Positions 34,090 through 44,460 of a DNA stretch of 64,000 bases are shown here, one piece after another (within the stretch, counting starts at the first letter, position 1; each line of letters opens with the position of its first letter). The DNA comes from Megaustenia siamemsis. Lineage: Eukaryota; Mollusca; Gastropoda; Stylommatophora; Ariophantidae. The stretch covers positions 106,880,279 to 106,944,278 of the forward strand of contig JAVIAB010000092.1 of the NCBI GenBank assembly GCA_032433765.1. The letters run 5' to 3'. Position numbers and translations under genes: made by a program. The notes beneath the pieces are model-generated. The model was given only the letters and a program-made list of their open reading frames with translations, was not told the origin of the DNA and ran no database searches.

Positions 34090-35146
34090 CGACTAACAAA
34101 ATATATATTAAGCTAAATTATATAAATGTAAAAGAGATACATCTAGATGACATGGACAACTAATTTGTAATTTATACTGGGAGCAAACAGCAATAATAAA
34201 ATATAACAAGGAGAACTCTACACCTATTGATATAAAAAGAAGAGTAAGACAGGGATGTACCCTATCATAAAGTTGGTACAATCTATACACGGAGTAAATC
34301 TTTAAAAACATCGCAGACATGCCTGGCCTGAATATTAATGGAAAGATAATCAATAACCTAAGATATGCTGATGCTACTGTATTACAAGCAGAAAATCCTA
34401 AAGATCTAAAACATTTACTTAATAAAATAAACATGGCAAGCAAAAAATATGGATTAGATATGAATATAAAAAAGACCAAAACTATGATCATAAACAAAGA
34501 AAATACTCAAAACCTACAAGTGGATATCAAAATTGAAGGAATAGACCTGGAGACAGTTCAGAGCTACAGCTACCTTGGACACCAGTGATGGAAAATGTAA
34601 ACATGAAATAGACAAAAGAATAGGAATGCCAAAAAATAATTTTATAATGTCATGAAAAATATACTAACATCAAAACAAATAACACCAGGGCTAAAACTAA
34701 GAACAGCAAAATGTTATATCTTCTGAACAATCCTATATGGGAAAGACATAGACATTAGACAAGAAAATAGAACAGAGAATTGACGCCTTTGAAATGTGGA
34801 TATATAGAAGAGAAGACAGAAATTGATATAAAGAAAATAAAACAAACTATGAAGTCTTAAAACAACTAAAAAAGAAAAGAGAACTACTAAATACAATTCA
34901 AACAAGACAAATGCGATTTATTTTTGGGCCTTGTTAAAAGACACGACAGTCTACTAAAAGTAATCTTGGGCGAGAAAATATAAGGCAAAAGAGGCAGAGG
35001 CAGACCAAGACTAACATGGACGAGTAACATCAAAAGATGGACAAGTCAGTCTATGGTAACCTGCACCATCAAAGCAAGAGACAGGGCAGAATGTCGCTCC
35101 ATGGTAGCCAACCTTCGTTTCAGAGACGGCACTCGATGACAATGTA
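34090..35146 (+). mobile_element. RTE-A copy: reverse transcriptase through 3' end
   Basis: Motif B reads RRVRQGCTLS. The 89-codon frame 34319-34588 carries NNLRYADATVLQAENP, where the second catalytic aspartate of YADD is alanine, then MNIKKTKTM and IEGIDLETVQSYSYLG. After further frame changes the sequence continues through the C-terminal region (VLKQLKKKRELLNTIQTRQM, GRGRPRLTWTSNIKRW in shifted frames) and the MVANL end, finishing in CGATGACAATG, a decayed TGA tail. An in-frame stop after motif B and several frameshifts show it is inactive. Confidence 0.85.
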
Positions 35147-35732
35147 AATATCTGGGAACATTGTTAACCTCTGATGGTAGATGTACAAAATAGGTGAGAT
35201 GCAGAATGGCTCAGGCAAAAGCAGTTTTCCAAAATATGAGGAAGATACTGTGCAATCCATTGTTGACAATCATAATCATTATCAAGTGCCGTTCCTGCCG
35301 GCGTAGGTGATTATGTCTCTCCACGACTTTCGATCTCGACAGTTATTCGTCTTTTCTGTTGTTGATCTTGTGTCAAGCTATTCTCTTAAGCTGTCTGGTT
35401 ATTTTTCTCTTTGCTTCCCTCTATCTCATCGTCCCTCAATTTTTCCAGTTGTTACTATGTATTCCAGCTGTTCCCTTCTCATTACAGGGCCACAAAATGA
35501 TGATTGTTTCTTCATAATATTGGATATTAGCTCTCTTTTTTGCTTTGTCCTCTTTCAGAACATTTTCATTAACCTTTTTAGCTGTATATGGTATTCTCAA
35601 CATTCTTCTCTAAAACCACATTTCTACAAACGCTAGTGATTTTCTTGTCAATGATATTGTCCATGATTCACATCGTATGTTAAGACTGCCTCTACATAAC
35701 ATTTAAGAACTCTTTTTCTTGTTTCTAATGTC

Positions 35733-35985
35733 GTTCGTTCGCTTTCGTCAGCTTTTGACCTCTGACGAAGTCCCACCCACTCAATTTTGTGGGACTGAAT
35801 TTTGCGTGTAAAGTCTGTTTTATCCCATTACAGGATACCCCTCGTCATGCAGGCAGATTTACTCCGACTTCAGAGGTACTAATTTTTAGGGAATTAGTGA
35901 AACCCAGGTGTCCTCGCCAGGGTACGAACCCCGGCTGTTGCCGTGGTAAGCCAAACGCCTATCGATTGCGCTAACCGGACACCCA
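35733..35985 (-). mobile_element. SINE (tRNA-headed, separate family) inside RTE-B, 11-bp target duplication
   Basis: On the minus strand the head begins near 35985 as GGTGTCCGGTTAGCGCAATC. GTTAGCGCAATCGATAGG fits the A box, and GGGGTTCGTACCC (near 35930) the B box. The element ends in a CGAAC-type tail at 35733. The direct repeat tttctaatgtc flanks it at 35722-35732 and 35986-35996. Head and body differ from S1-S3. Confidence 0.9.
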
Positions 35986-35994
35986 TTTCTAATG

Positions 35995-36830
35995 TCAAAA
36001 ATGGATTGCACGGTATCTTCCTAATTTTTGGAAAGCTGCGTTTGCCTGAGCCATTCTGCATCTCACCTCTGTTATACATCTACCATCTGAGGTTAACAAT
36101 GTTCCGAGATATCTAAATTCATTTACCTGTTTTAATATAGTTCCACTTGTCACTCCAGAGAATTCCTTCTTCGTTGTTACCATTACTTCTGTCTTTTTGC
36201 TATTAGGACTGAGTCCTTTATTTTTGTTTTCCTTGACTATAATGTCTAACATTTCTTGCAACTCATTTTTACTCATAGCAATTAAGACTTTATCATCAGC
36301 ATACCTTAGATGATTTATATCATGACCCCCAATTTTTATTCCAGGCATGTCCCCTATGGATCTTAAAATAATCTCACTATACAAAATGAACAAATCTGGT
36401 GAGAGCACACAACTTTGCCTAACACCTTGCTTTATTTGTTGAAACTTTCCTAATTGATTTCCAGTTCTTACGGCCGTTGTTTGTTGCCAGTACATGTTCT
36501 TCATTATTCTTAAATCTTTGCTGTCTACGTTTATACCTTCTAAAGTTTTGATTATTTCTTGGTGCTTTACTTTGTCAAATTCCTTGGTGTAATCTATTAA
36601 ACATAGGTATAGATCTGTTTTCACCTCTATGGCTCTTTCTACTAAAGATCTTATGATGCTTATAGCATTGCTCGTTCCTTTACCTCAAACAAAACCACAC
36701 TGTTCATCACTCATTTTTGGACTGATTTTGTTTCGTACTCTTCGCATAAAGATTGTTAGTAATATCTTAGCCATGTGGCTCATAATGCTTATTATTCGAT
36801 GATCATCACATTCAATCGCACCAGATTTCT
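35995..36830 (-). pseudogene. RTE-B reverse transcriptase with a single in-frame stop
   Basis: The frame 36624-35995 (209 codons) holds motif A (CLIDYTKEFDKVKH), motif B (GVRQSCVLSPDLF), intact motif C (LRYADDKVLIA), the SPNSKKTEVMV motif and EFRYLGTLLTSDGR. The same frame continues upstream through a TGA (TCA on the plus strand at 36685-36687) to KISPKMSDEQCGFV and the finger motif GAIECDDHRIISIM. One stop codon therefore separates otherwise continuous reverse transcriptase sequence. Downstream it is cut by the SINE at 35985. Confidence 0.88.
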
Positions 36831-36947
36831 TTGGTAGGGCTATGCATATTTATTTTAGCAGGTTGTCTGGTATATATCTGCTCTTGTAGACATTATTCAA
36901 TAATTTATTATTATTTATTTTTTACATTAGAAACACGAAAAATAGTT

Positions 36948-38284
36948 GATGAGGTGACCAGGGACAAGTTGATGACATACCTCGGAGTTAAGTTTGATCG
37001 CAGCCTGTGTTTTCGGGACCACGTTGACCATGTGATAACAAAATCCCGCAAAGGATTAGCCGCCTTGAAGGTCATGGCAGCTGCCAACATCGAGCAGAGG
37101 CTACTTACTCTTCTGTTCCAGGGATTAGACCTCGCACCAATCGAGTATGCCCTGGCCATTCTTACTGTCAGTACGACTCAAATTGATAGGCTGGAGAAAA
37201 TACAAAATGAAGCCATGCGCATTATCCTGGGATGTACGAGGGACACTCCCTGTGTGGCAATGAGGTATCTTCTTGACTTTCCAACCATGGATGACAGAAT
37301 CAAGATCTGGAGAGCACGAGCATACCTGAAGATTAGTACAGATACAGAGCATCCATTGCACCACGTGCTCAACACAGAGAAAGGTACCAGGCTATAAAGA
37401 GGCAAATCATGGGTGGGCCGAGCAGAAGATGTCATCAAACAGGTCTGTGGGCTTACCAATATCAGCGTTGGTGAGGAGTGGATACCGGTGCCTACGTCAT
37501 TCAAGGGGACTTTCTCATGTATTGTCACACTCGACAGGAAAAGTAGGGAACAGAACCCAGTCGTGGTTAATGCTGAGGTCAACGGTCTCATCTGCGATAA
37601 CACCGATGAGAAAGATGCAGTCATCTATACAGACGGATCTGTAAGACGACACGAAAAAAGTGCATGGGCATTTACAGCACGTTCGGCAGGCAGAATAGCC
37701 AAGGAAGACAGTGGTGCATACGCCATGACCACGAGTAGCATGACAATGGAGGTGATGGCAGTGACCAAGGCATTCAAATGGTTAGAGTCACAAGACTACA
37801 TCCACGCATGTATACTGAGTGATTCGATGAGCATGATAAAAAAAGTGGAGGCGGGCTTTGTACGCATGCAATGGGTAGAGTCGTTGCAGAAATCCAAAAT
37901 ACGTAAGGTCACCTTTGTCTATGTCCCTGGACATGCGGGAGTACGGGGAAATGAGAGATCGGACAGGTTGGCTAGCTGCGCTGTCGTTGAGGACGGGCAA
38001 CCGATGGATCGGGCGGACGTCATCAATGCACTCCGAGATGTGGGAAGAGCACAGGACTTCGACAAACACTGATCAACGTCGCTTCTTCGGATGATGGAAA
38101 TGGGAGTTAAGATGGGCACAGCCAGAAATGAGAAACTTGGTGGCCGTGTAAGAAGACTTATCAACCAACATCGAACTGGAGTCGTCAGTCGCTGGACACT
38201 GAGGGAATTGCTGAGGAGGGGATCTGAGCACCTATGGACATGTTCGGAGTGCAATGATGATGACCCGCAAATAACTCAATAACT
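36948..38284 (+). pseudogene. I-2 reverse transcriptase thumb plus RNase H, one frame with two stops
   Basis: Three open pieces (to 37394, 37413-38069 and 38091-38281) are in the same frame, interrupted only by TAA at 37395-37397 and TGA at 38070-38072. In the middle piece, numbered from the Met at 37413, RNase H residues are D74 (IYTDGSV), E113, D137 (SDSMS), H174 and D184 (GHAGVRGNERSD). The last piece has LWTCSECNDDDPQITQ, and its stop TAA is inside the AATAACTC tail. No frameshift is visible, so the copy is fairly young. The Met at 36831 belongs to flanking DNA. Confidence 0.88.
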
Positions 38285-38303
38285 CAATAACTCAATAACA
38301 ATA
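36948..38303 (+). mobile_element. I-2: 5'-truncated I-group LINE with 13-bp target duplication
   Basis: Flanked by acgaaaaatagtt at 36935-36947 and 38304-38316. It starts in the reverse transcriptase thumb (YLGVKFDRSLCFRDHV), continues into RNase H and a C-terminal CSEC motif, and ends in repeats of AATAACTC. It lies inside an RTE-B copy, so it is the younger insertion. A 60-bp tip of the same family is at 16340-16402. Confidence 0.92.
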
Positions 38304-38770
38304 ACGAAAAATAGTTCTAATATGTTATGTAGAGCCTGTCTTAACATATGGATGCGAATCATGGACAATAGGACAACAGACAAGAAAATCACTGGAGTTT
38401 GTAGAAATGTGGTTTTACAGAAGAATGTTGAAAATAACCATGGGCAGCTAAGAAGAGTAATGAAAACGTTCTGAAAAAGGCCAGTGTAAAAAGAGAGCTA
38501 ATATTCAATATTAGGAAGTAACAATGAAAATTTTTTGGTATGTTATGAGAAGAGAACAACTGGAATATATTGTAACAACTGGGAAAACTGAGGGACGAAG
38601 AGATAGAAGAAAGCGAAGATAAAATACACCAGACAGCTTAAGAGAATGGCTTGGCAGAAAGTCAACAACAGAAATGATAAATAACTGTCGAGATCGAAAG
38701 TTGTGGAGAGACATGATCACCTACGCCAGCAGGCATGGTACCTGATGACGATGAAGATGATGATGATATG

Positions 38771-39186
38771 TAAACATATGTGTCTTTTGGAGAAAAGAAT
38801 AGAGTTAATCGCACTTGGGTTTAAAGATCCGATGCAGACTATGGGGCGATTTTCCGGAGCGAAGCTTTTCTCTCAGAAGCATGAGAACCAGCAGCGACAA
38901 ATATCTTCAAAGACAGAGTGGTGATTAATTATTTCATTCTATCCTATAAATGTTCTTATTTTACTATATTTGCTTCAGCATTTGTATAGCCTTACACGGT
39001 TTCTGTATCTTTTACAAATAAAATCGTTGAACAGTTTTTAACTAGTTTTCTGTAATTACTTCACCTTTAAAAAAACATCAATCAAAGGTATAAATTGGTT
39101 GGTTAGAAGAAGCCATCTATGTGCAGTCCGGTCTTGAATTTCTCCGCCCATATTTCATCACTAAAAAAAGGGTATTCTCACTACAC
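38771..39186. other. No recognisable feature
   Basis: AT-rich flank to the right of the RTE-B tail. Nothing recognised. Confidence 0.5.
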
Positions 39187-39212
39187 ACTTTCTCTCTCTC
39201 TCTCTCTCTCTC

Positions 39213-39280
<68 letters not shown>
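39187..39280 (+). repeat. Compound TC/AT microsatellite
   Basis: About 25 bp of TC followed by about 64 bp of AT. Predicted peptides through it (SLSLSLSYIYIYIYI) are spurious. Confidence 0.97.
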
Positions 39281-39283
<3 letters not shown>

Positions 39284-39286
39284 TTA

Positions 39287-39680
39287 TTGGTTATGGAGGG
39301 CCTCGGTATCACTGCAAACGAATTAAAGTTCATAATTGCTCAACGGCCCGTGCCAGTGGAATCATCAATTGAAATTAATCAAGGTAACTGTAGTCCATAT
39401 CGTAGCAGTCTCAGCACGCCAAAAGACATAAGGCGAAACCGCGCAGAAAGTGAACACAGCCAACTGTTCCCTGTCATACGACATCATCATTCATTGTAAA
39501 CAAGCGGGGTATCGAAACAGGATCAAAACGGATGAGACACACAGCTCACGGTGTGCACAGAGCACTTAACTCAGTAGCTCCTGCATCAAGACGGACTTGG
39601 AATATGAGGAAACTGCAAGAAGGAACACTTTTCAGACATAGCCTTCAATGGTTCCTGCCGCCTATCCACCATATACCATG
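39287..39680 (-). repeat. rep-F, copy F3 (opposite strand)
   Basis: The reverse complement matches 2129-2542 from the GGATAGGCGGCAG start through TCTGAAAAGTGTTCCTT, GCAGTTTCCTCATATTCCAA, GGAGCTACTGAGTTA and TTCGTTTGCAGTGATACCG to the CATAACCA end. It is closer to F1 than to F2. Its 3' end lies directly against the AT microsatellite. It is independent of the large duplication, so it shows the repeat is truly interspersed. Confidence 0.78.
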
Positions 39681-39986
39681 GAAGTTCACGTCCTCCGAAA
39701 ATGATGATCGTCGTAGCACTTGATGATGTTAGGCCATCGTTGATGACTCCAATTCCGAACATATAGACACAGTCAGTCGTCACATTTCGTCGCACATCAA
39801 ACAGCAGACCGTAAGATTTGCGCACGGCCGGTTTAGGGAACCATTACGATGACGCAGCACACAACAATGTCGCCGAACAAATAATCTCGTTCCATTTAGA
39901 TTTCTGTCTGATTATTCAAGTGTAAGCAGCCTACGACGAACAAAACTCGAAGCAAATTCCCCATATTTATGTATATGGCTCATATC
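39681..39986. other. No recognisable feature
   Basis: Flank between rep-F and the GT-rich array. Nothing recognised. Confidence 0.5.
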
Positions 39987-40615
39987 TTAGCTTGTGTGTG
40001 TGTGTGCTAGCCATGGCTCATATCTTAGCTTGTGTGTGTGTGTGCTAGCCATGGCTCATATCTTGGTGTGTGTCATGTTAGTCATATCTCATATCTTGGT
40101 GTTTGTCCGTGTTAATCATGTCTCATATCTTTGTGTTTGTGTGTGTTTAGTCATATCTCATATCTTAGTGTGTATCTGTGTTAGTCATGTGTCTTATCTT
40201 TGTGTGTGCATGTCTATGTTAGTCATATCTCATATCTTTGTGTGCATGTCTATGTTAATCACATCCCACAACTTTGTGTGTGCATATTAGTCATGTCTCA
40301 TATATTCGTGTGTATGTCCGTGCTAGTCACATCTCATATTTTAATGTGGGTCTGTCTATGTTAGGCCTGCCTCATATCTTTGTGTGTTTGTGTTTAGTCA
40401 CATCTCCTATCTTTGTGAGTGCATGCTTATGTTAGTCATGTCTCATATCTTTGTTTGTGCATGACTGTGTTTAGTCATAACTCATATTTTAGTGTGTGTA
40501 TCTGTGTTAGTCATATCTCATATTTTAGAGTGTGTCTGTGTTAGTCACATCTCATATCTTAGTGTGTGTGTGTGTGTGTCAGTGTTAGTCATGCCTCATA
40601 TCGTTGTGTGCATGT
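39987..40615 (+). repeat. GT-rich minisatellite, variable unit of about 36-40 bp
   Basis: Units of the form GTTAGTCATATCTCATATCT followed by a GTGTGT run of varying length. About 17 units. The microsatellite core explains the variable period. Frames through it (ISHILVCVC) are repeat translations. Confidence 0.93.
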
Positions 40616-40750
40616 CAATGTCAATGTGAAAAGGAGGGTAAAAGAAAAAGAGGCAGACCTAGAGAAATACTAAACAGTACACTGAGGCGAAAGGCAATAA
40701 TAACAGGCATCAGCTCCCTCGCCAAGATTGAGCAACCCGCCCAGACAGAA
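40616..40750 (+). mobile_element. LINE C-terminal remnant leading into a 32-bp array
   Basis: Reads EGKRKRGRPREILNSTLRRK, the KRGRPR motif of LINE C-termini, then ITGISSLAKIEQPAQTEPYG where such proteins usually have an LAQDRxxW segment. Its last residues run straight into the first 32-bp unit. Confidence 0.6.
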
Positions 40751-41230
40751 CCGTATGGCGAAAAACAATGTAGGTTCTATGGAAGTGTGGCGAAAAACAA
40801 TGTAGATTCTGTGGAAGTGTGGCGAAAAACAATGTAGATTCTGTGGAAGTGTGGCGAAAAACAATGTAGGTTCTGTGGAAGTGTGGCGAAAAACAATGTA
40901 GATTCTGTGGAAGTGTGGCGAAAAACAATGTAGGTTATGTGGAAGTGTGGCGAAACACTATGTAGGTCCTGTGGAAGTGTGGCGAAAAACAATGTAGGTT
41001 CTGTGGAAGTGTGGCGAAACACTATGTATGTCCTGTGGAAGTATGGCGAAACACTATGTAGGTCCTGTGGAAGTGTGGCGAAAAACAATGTAGGTCCTGT
41101 GGAAGTGTGGCGAAACACTATGTAGGTCCTGTGGAAGTGTGGCGAAACACTATGTAGGTCCTGTGGAAGTGTGGCGAAACACTATGTAGGTCCTGTGGAA
41201 GTGTGGCGAAATACTATGTGGGTCCTGTGC
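40748..41230 (+). repeat. 32-bp minisatellite, about 15 units
   Basis: The unit begins GGAAGTGTGGCGAAAAACAA and has period 32. Two main variants (AAAAACAATGTAGGTTC and AAACACTATGTAGGTCC) show a left-to-right trend, the second dominating at the right end, as expected for local spread. It is flanked on the left by a LINE remnant and on the right by a rep-G-like end (41245-41335). Because 32 is not a multiple of three, the frames on both strands (FATLPQNLHCFSPHFHR) are repeat translations. Confidence 0.95.
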
Positions 41231-41244
41231 AAGGTTTAACCATT

Positions 41245-41335
41245 GAAAGATCGTCGTACACAAATCTAGAAATTGTGCTCTATGTGCTGTGATGTCTTCG
41301 GCACAATAAAACAATTATATATATATAAATAAGTA
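41245..41335 (+). repeat. rep-G-like 3' end
   Basis: Contains GTGCTCTATGTGCTGTGATG and TCTTCGGCACAATAAAACAA, resembling the rep-G end, but with an AT tail instead of GATA. Weak match. Confidence 0.4.
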
Positions 41336-42129
41336 GTGAGATGTAGGATTAGAAATTCGGTAGACTGGCACTGACATAACTGTATTAAACTATATCATAG
41401 ATTAATTTAACAATATCTTTTTTTATTTATTAAATAAGACATTTCTTTCAAATAATCAGCAACATTGCAGTCTTTTTTGAGAAAAGTCAATGCGAGTACA
41501 TCTAGACAGAAGAGCTGATGGAAGCAGAGACTTTCTACTTGTTATAGAAGTAAACGTTCAGTTTGACGTCACGCAAACGTCTACAATGATTGGTGGTAAA
41601 TAACGTTAGCAAGAACGAGTCTTTAGCTTTTAGCGGATGCAGTGGACCACCGTGAAGTACATAATTAGAAATGGGATCTGTGTCTAAAAGTTTCAAAATG
41701 AAAGAATGAAGAAGAAAAAGGGAGGAAAGATTACTGGGAACAAAATTTGCTTCTGTGGAAGTGCTTTGCTTTCAAGTTTCTAGTGTCGTAGATTTTTTTA
41801 ACACGTGTTGCGCTGGAGAAATGAAAGCCGGGTTATTGTGACACAAGGACATGCAAATTTCATCATTAAAATTGGTAATCACTGGAGAAGCAATTTCGCG
41901 AGGCAAGTTTTTTTTTTTTAAATTGCAAATCAAAGTAAATGAAACCAACAAGTTCAATTTAATGGTATGTTACGTTAGTGACACAATTGAGATTTGTGTT
42001 ATTATAAGATTAGAAAAAAAAATGACATGCATAATTTATTTGTAATCTTCTGTTAAAATCATTGACGTAATAGGAACAACCTGTCTTATAAAGAGAGTTG
42101 TCGTGTATGATGAGCTAACGATTGTGAAT
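41336..42129. other. No recognisable gene
   Basis: AT-rich sequence. The two 61-64 codon frames at 41772-42045 overlap on opposite strands and have no domain. Confidence 0.5.
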
Positions 42130-42520
42130 CATCATCATTAAGTGCCGTCTACGTATCGAAGTTTGGCTACTATGGAACGTCATTCCGCTCTGTCTCTTGC
42201 TTTGATGGTGCAAAATTGCCATGGGCTGACTTGTTCATCTTTTGATATTACTCGCCCATGTTAGGTTTGGTCTGCCTCTGCCTATTTTACCTTGTATCGT
42301 CTTTTAACATCATCATCATCATCATCATCAAGTACCGGGCCTACTGGCGTAGGTGATCATGTTTCTCCACAACTTTCGATCTCGACAGTTATTTATAATT
42401 TCTGTTGTTGACCTTCTGCCAAGCCATTCAGTCTTTTAACATACAGCAACGATTTCATTTGTCTTGTTCTAATTGTGTTGAGTAGTTCTCTTTTATTTTA
42501 ATTTTGTGAATTTAATAATG
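42130..42520 (-). mobile_element. RTE-A 3' part split by a tiny RTE-B insertion
   Basis: Minus-strand RTE-A: tail ATCATCATTAAGTGCC at 42130-42145, then the reversed ACCATCAAAGCAAGAGACAG and GGxAGAGGCAGACC regions to 42310. It resumes at 42431 with the GHVKRH-to-ELLNTI region (TTCATTTGTCTTG, reversed). The 120 bp between is an RTE-B insertion with its own target duplication. Confidence 0.85.
42311..42430 (-). mobile_element. 120-bp RTE-B insertion with 12-bp target duplication
   Basis: Flanked by gtcttttaacat at 42299-42310 and 42431-42442. Read on the minus strand it contains only the last 33 or so codons of RTE-B (CTGTCGAGATCGAAAG, then the MITYA region), and the GT-stop merges into about seven TGA/ATG repeat units. 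This fixes the true RTE-B 3' end: the stop codon is in the tail and there is no 3' UTR. Confidence 0.92.
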
Positions 42521-42629
42521 CAAAATTAAATTAAGAGTAAAAACATTTTCAGTAATTGCACTTATATATTGAAACAATATTTATCATGTAAACAATTTAC
42601 ATTTCATGAAACAAATAACCAGCCGGTTT

Positions 42630-44000
42630 GTAAATTTAGACACCAGTAACATTGTCAACATTGAGAGATTCTTACTTATATCAGTAAAAATGGAACCAGT
42701 AACGTTGTCCACATTAAGAGATTCTTACATCAGTAAAAATTGACACTAGTAACATTGTCAGCATTGAGCGATTCTTACATCAGTAAAAACTGACACTATC
42801 TAGTAAGATTGTCAACATTGAGAGATTCTTACATCGGTTAAAAACTGACACGAGTAACATTAAGAGATTCTTACATTAGTAAAAACTGACACTAGTAAGA
42901 TTGTCAACATTGAGAGATTCTTACATCGGTTAAAAACTGACACGAGTAACATTGTCAACATTCAAAGTTTCTTACATCAGTAAAAACTGGCACTAGTAAG
43001 ATTGTCAACATTGAGAGATTCTTACATCGGTTAAAAGCTGACACGAGTAACATTGAGAGATTCTTACATCAGTAAAAACTGACACTAGTAAGATTGTCAA
43101 CATTGAGAGATTCTTACATCAGTAAAAACTGACACTAGTAACATTGTCAACATTGAGAGATTCTTACATCAGTAAAAAAACTGACACTAGTAACATTGTC
43201 AACATTGAGAGATTCTTACATCAGTAATAACTGACACTAGTAACATTGTCAACATTGAGAGTTTCTTACATCAGTAAAAACTGACACTAGTAACATAATC
43301 AACATTGAAAGATTCTTACATCAGTAAAATCTGACACTAGTAAGAATGTCAACATTGAGAGATTCTTACATCAGTAAAAACTGACACCAGTAACATTGTC
43401 AACATTGAGAGATTCTTACATCAATAAAAACTGACACTAGTAACATTGTCAACATTGAGAGATTCTTACATCAGTAAAAACTGACACCAGTAACATTGTC
43501 AACATTGAGAGATTCTTACATCAGTAAAAAACTGACACTAGTAACATAATCAACATTGAAAGATTCTTACATCAGTAAAAACTGACACTAGTAACATTGT
43601 CAACATTGAGAGATTATTACATCAGTAAAAACCGACACCAGTAACATTGTCAACATTGAGAGATTCTTACATCAGTAAAAACTGACACTAGTAACATTGT
43701 CAACATTGAAAGATTCTTACATCAGTAAAAACTGACACAAGTAACATTGTCAACATTAAAAAATTCTTACATCAGTAAAAACTGACACTAGTAACATTGT
43801 CAACATTGAAAGATTCTTACATCGGTAAAACCTGACACTAGTAACATTGTCAACATTGAGAGATTCTTACATCAGTAAAAACTGACACTAGTAACATTGT
43901 CATACATTAATATATTCTTACATCAGTAAAAACTGACACTAGTAACATTGTCAACATTGAGAGATTCTTACATCAGTAAAAACTGACACTAATTTCTTAC
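42630..44000 (+). repeat. 50-bp minisatellite, about 27 units
   Basis: The unit begins ATTCTTACATCAGTAAAAAC and continues TGACACTAGTAACATTGTCA ACATTGAGAG, period 50. Units at the left end are shortened or have extra bases (missing TCAACATTG, TCTAG insertions). Units to the right are more uniform. I could not trace it to a mobile element. Confidence 0.95.
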
Positions 44001-44390
44001 ATTGGTAACAACTATTTTTGCGCCATTCCCCTCACCGCTGTGGTCTGCTGGAAAGATGGGATGGATGAATTATTTCACTGGAGAATAATGGTAACATGTC
44101 GTCATCTCCCACAACAATAACAACAACAAAAAAGCAAGCAATTTTTTTTTACTACACCGTTTTTTCAAGCCTGCGTTTTCGTGTTTTAGATCATCAGTAA
44201 ACATATACAAATGGTGGTTGTTAGGGCGTTATCCAACATTGAAATCCCAGCTAAGACAAGCTCACAGATTGTGAAAGGCAACAGAAAGATGGGTAGACAC
44301 AAGACAAAATAAATCAAATTAATCAAATCAAGGAAGAAAATGGGAAAACATTCCAACAAATCAAAATATGTGTGCACAAACCTGAAGAGC
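44001..44390. other. No recognisable feature
   Basis: Nothing recognised apart from a short CAACAA run near 44112-44132. Confidence 0.5.
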
Positions 44391-44393
44391 TGA

Positions 44394-44460
44394 GAGAAAG
44401 AGAGAGATAAAGAGAGAGAGAAAGAGAGAGAGAGGGAAAGAAAGAGAGAGAAAGAGAGAT
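44394..44460 (+). repeat. GA-rich microsatellite
   Basis: Imperfect GAGAGAAAGA repeat. The minus-strand frames full of SLSLFLSL are its translation. Confidence 0.9.

Larger units (their letters stand above)
35268..36850 (-). mobile_element. RTE-B copy with nested SINE
   Basis: Minus-strand LINE running from its reverse transcriptase fingers (36850, KKSGAIECDDHRIISIMSHM) to its 3' end at about 35268 (ATAATCATTATCAAG, reversed TGA-like tail). A SINE with its own target duplication splits it at 35733-35985. The left part, 35300-35720, is the C-terminal domain in broken frames. The 5' end, including the endonuclease, is missing. Confidence 0.88.
36920..38770 (+). mobile_element. RTE-B copy (C-terminal part) hosting an I-group LINE
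   Basis: The left piece (36920-36947) encodes LETRKIV. The right piece (38317-38770) continues directly with the region before LTYGCESWT, then QQTRKSLEFVEMWFYRRML, and ends with the GT-stop-TGATGACGATGAAGATGATG tail. Joined at the target duplication they match 52800-53270. Several frameshifts are present. The copy is 5' truncated just upstream of the insertion. Confidence 0.85.

Noticed and set aside
39119..39499. 126-codon frame with alternating Ile-Tyr, resembling a membrane protein
   Set aside because: It is a translation of the TC/AT microsatellite, followed by the reversed rep-F repeat.
40670..41125. Minus-strand frames with repeated FATLPQNLHCFSPHFHR peptides, like a repeat protein
   Set aside because: They follow the 32-bp DNA period in all frames on both strands, so this is the array and not a protein.
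42630..44000. Possible CRISPR array (50-bp repeated unit)
   Set aside because: There are no unique spacers: the whole 50 bp repeats. The context is eukaryotic and there are no cas genes.
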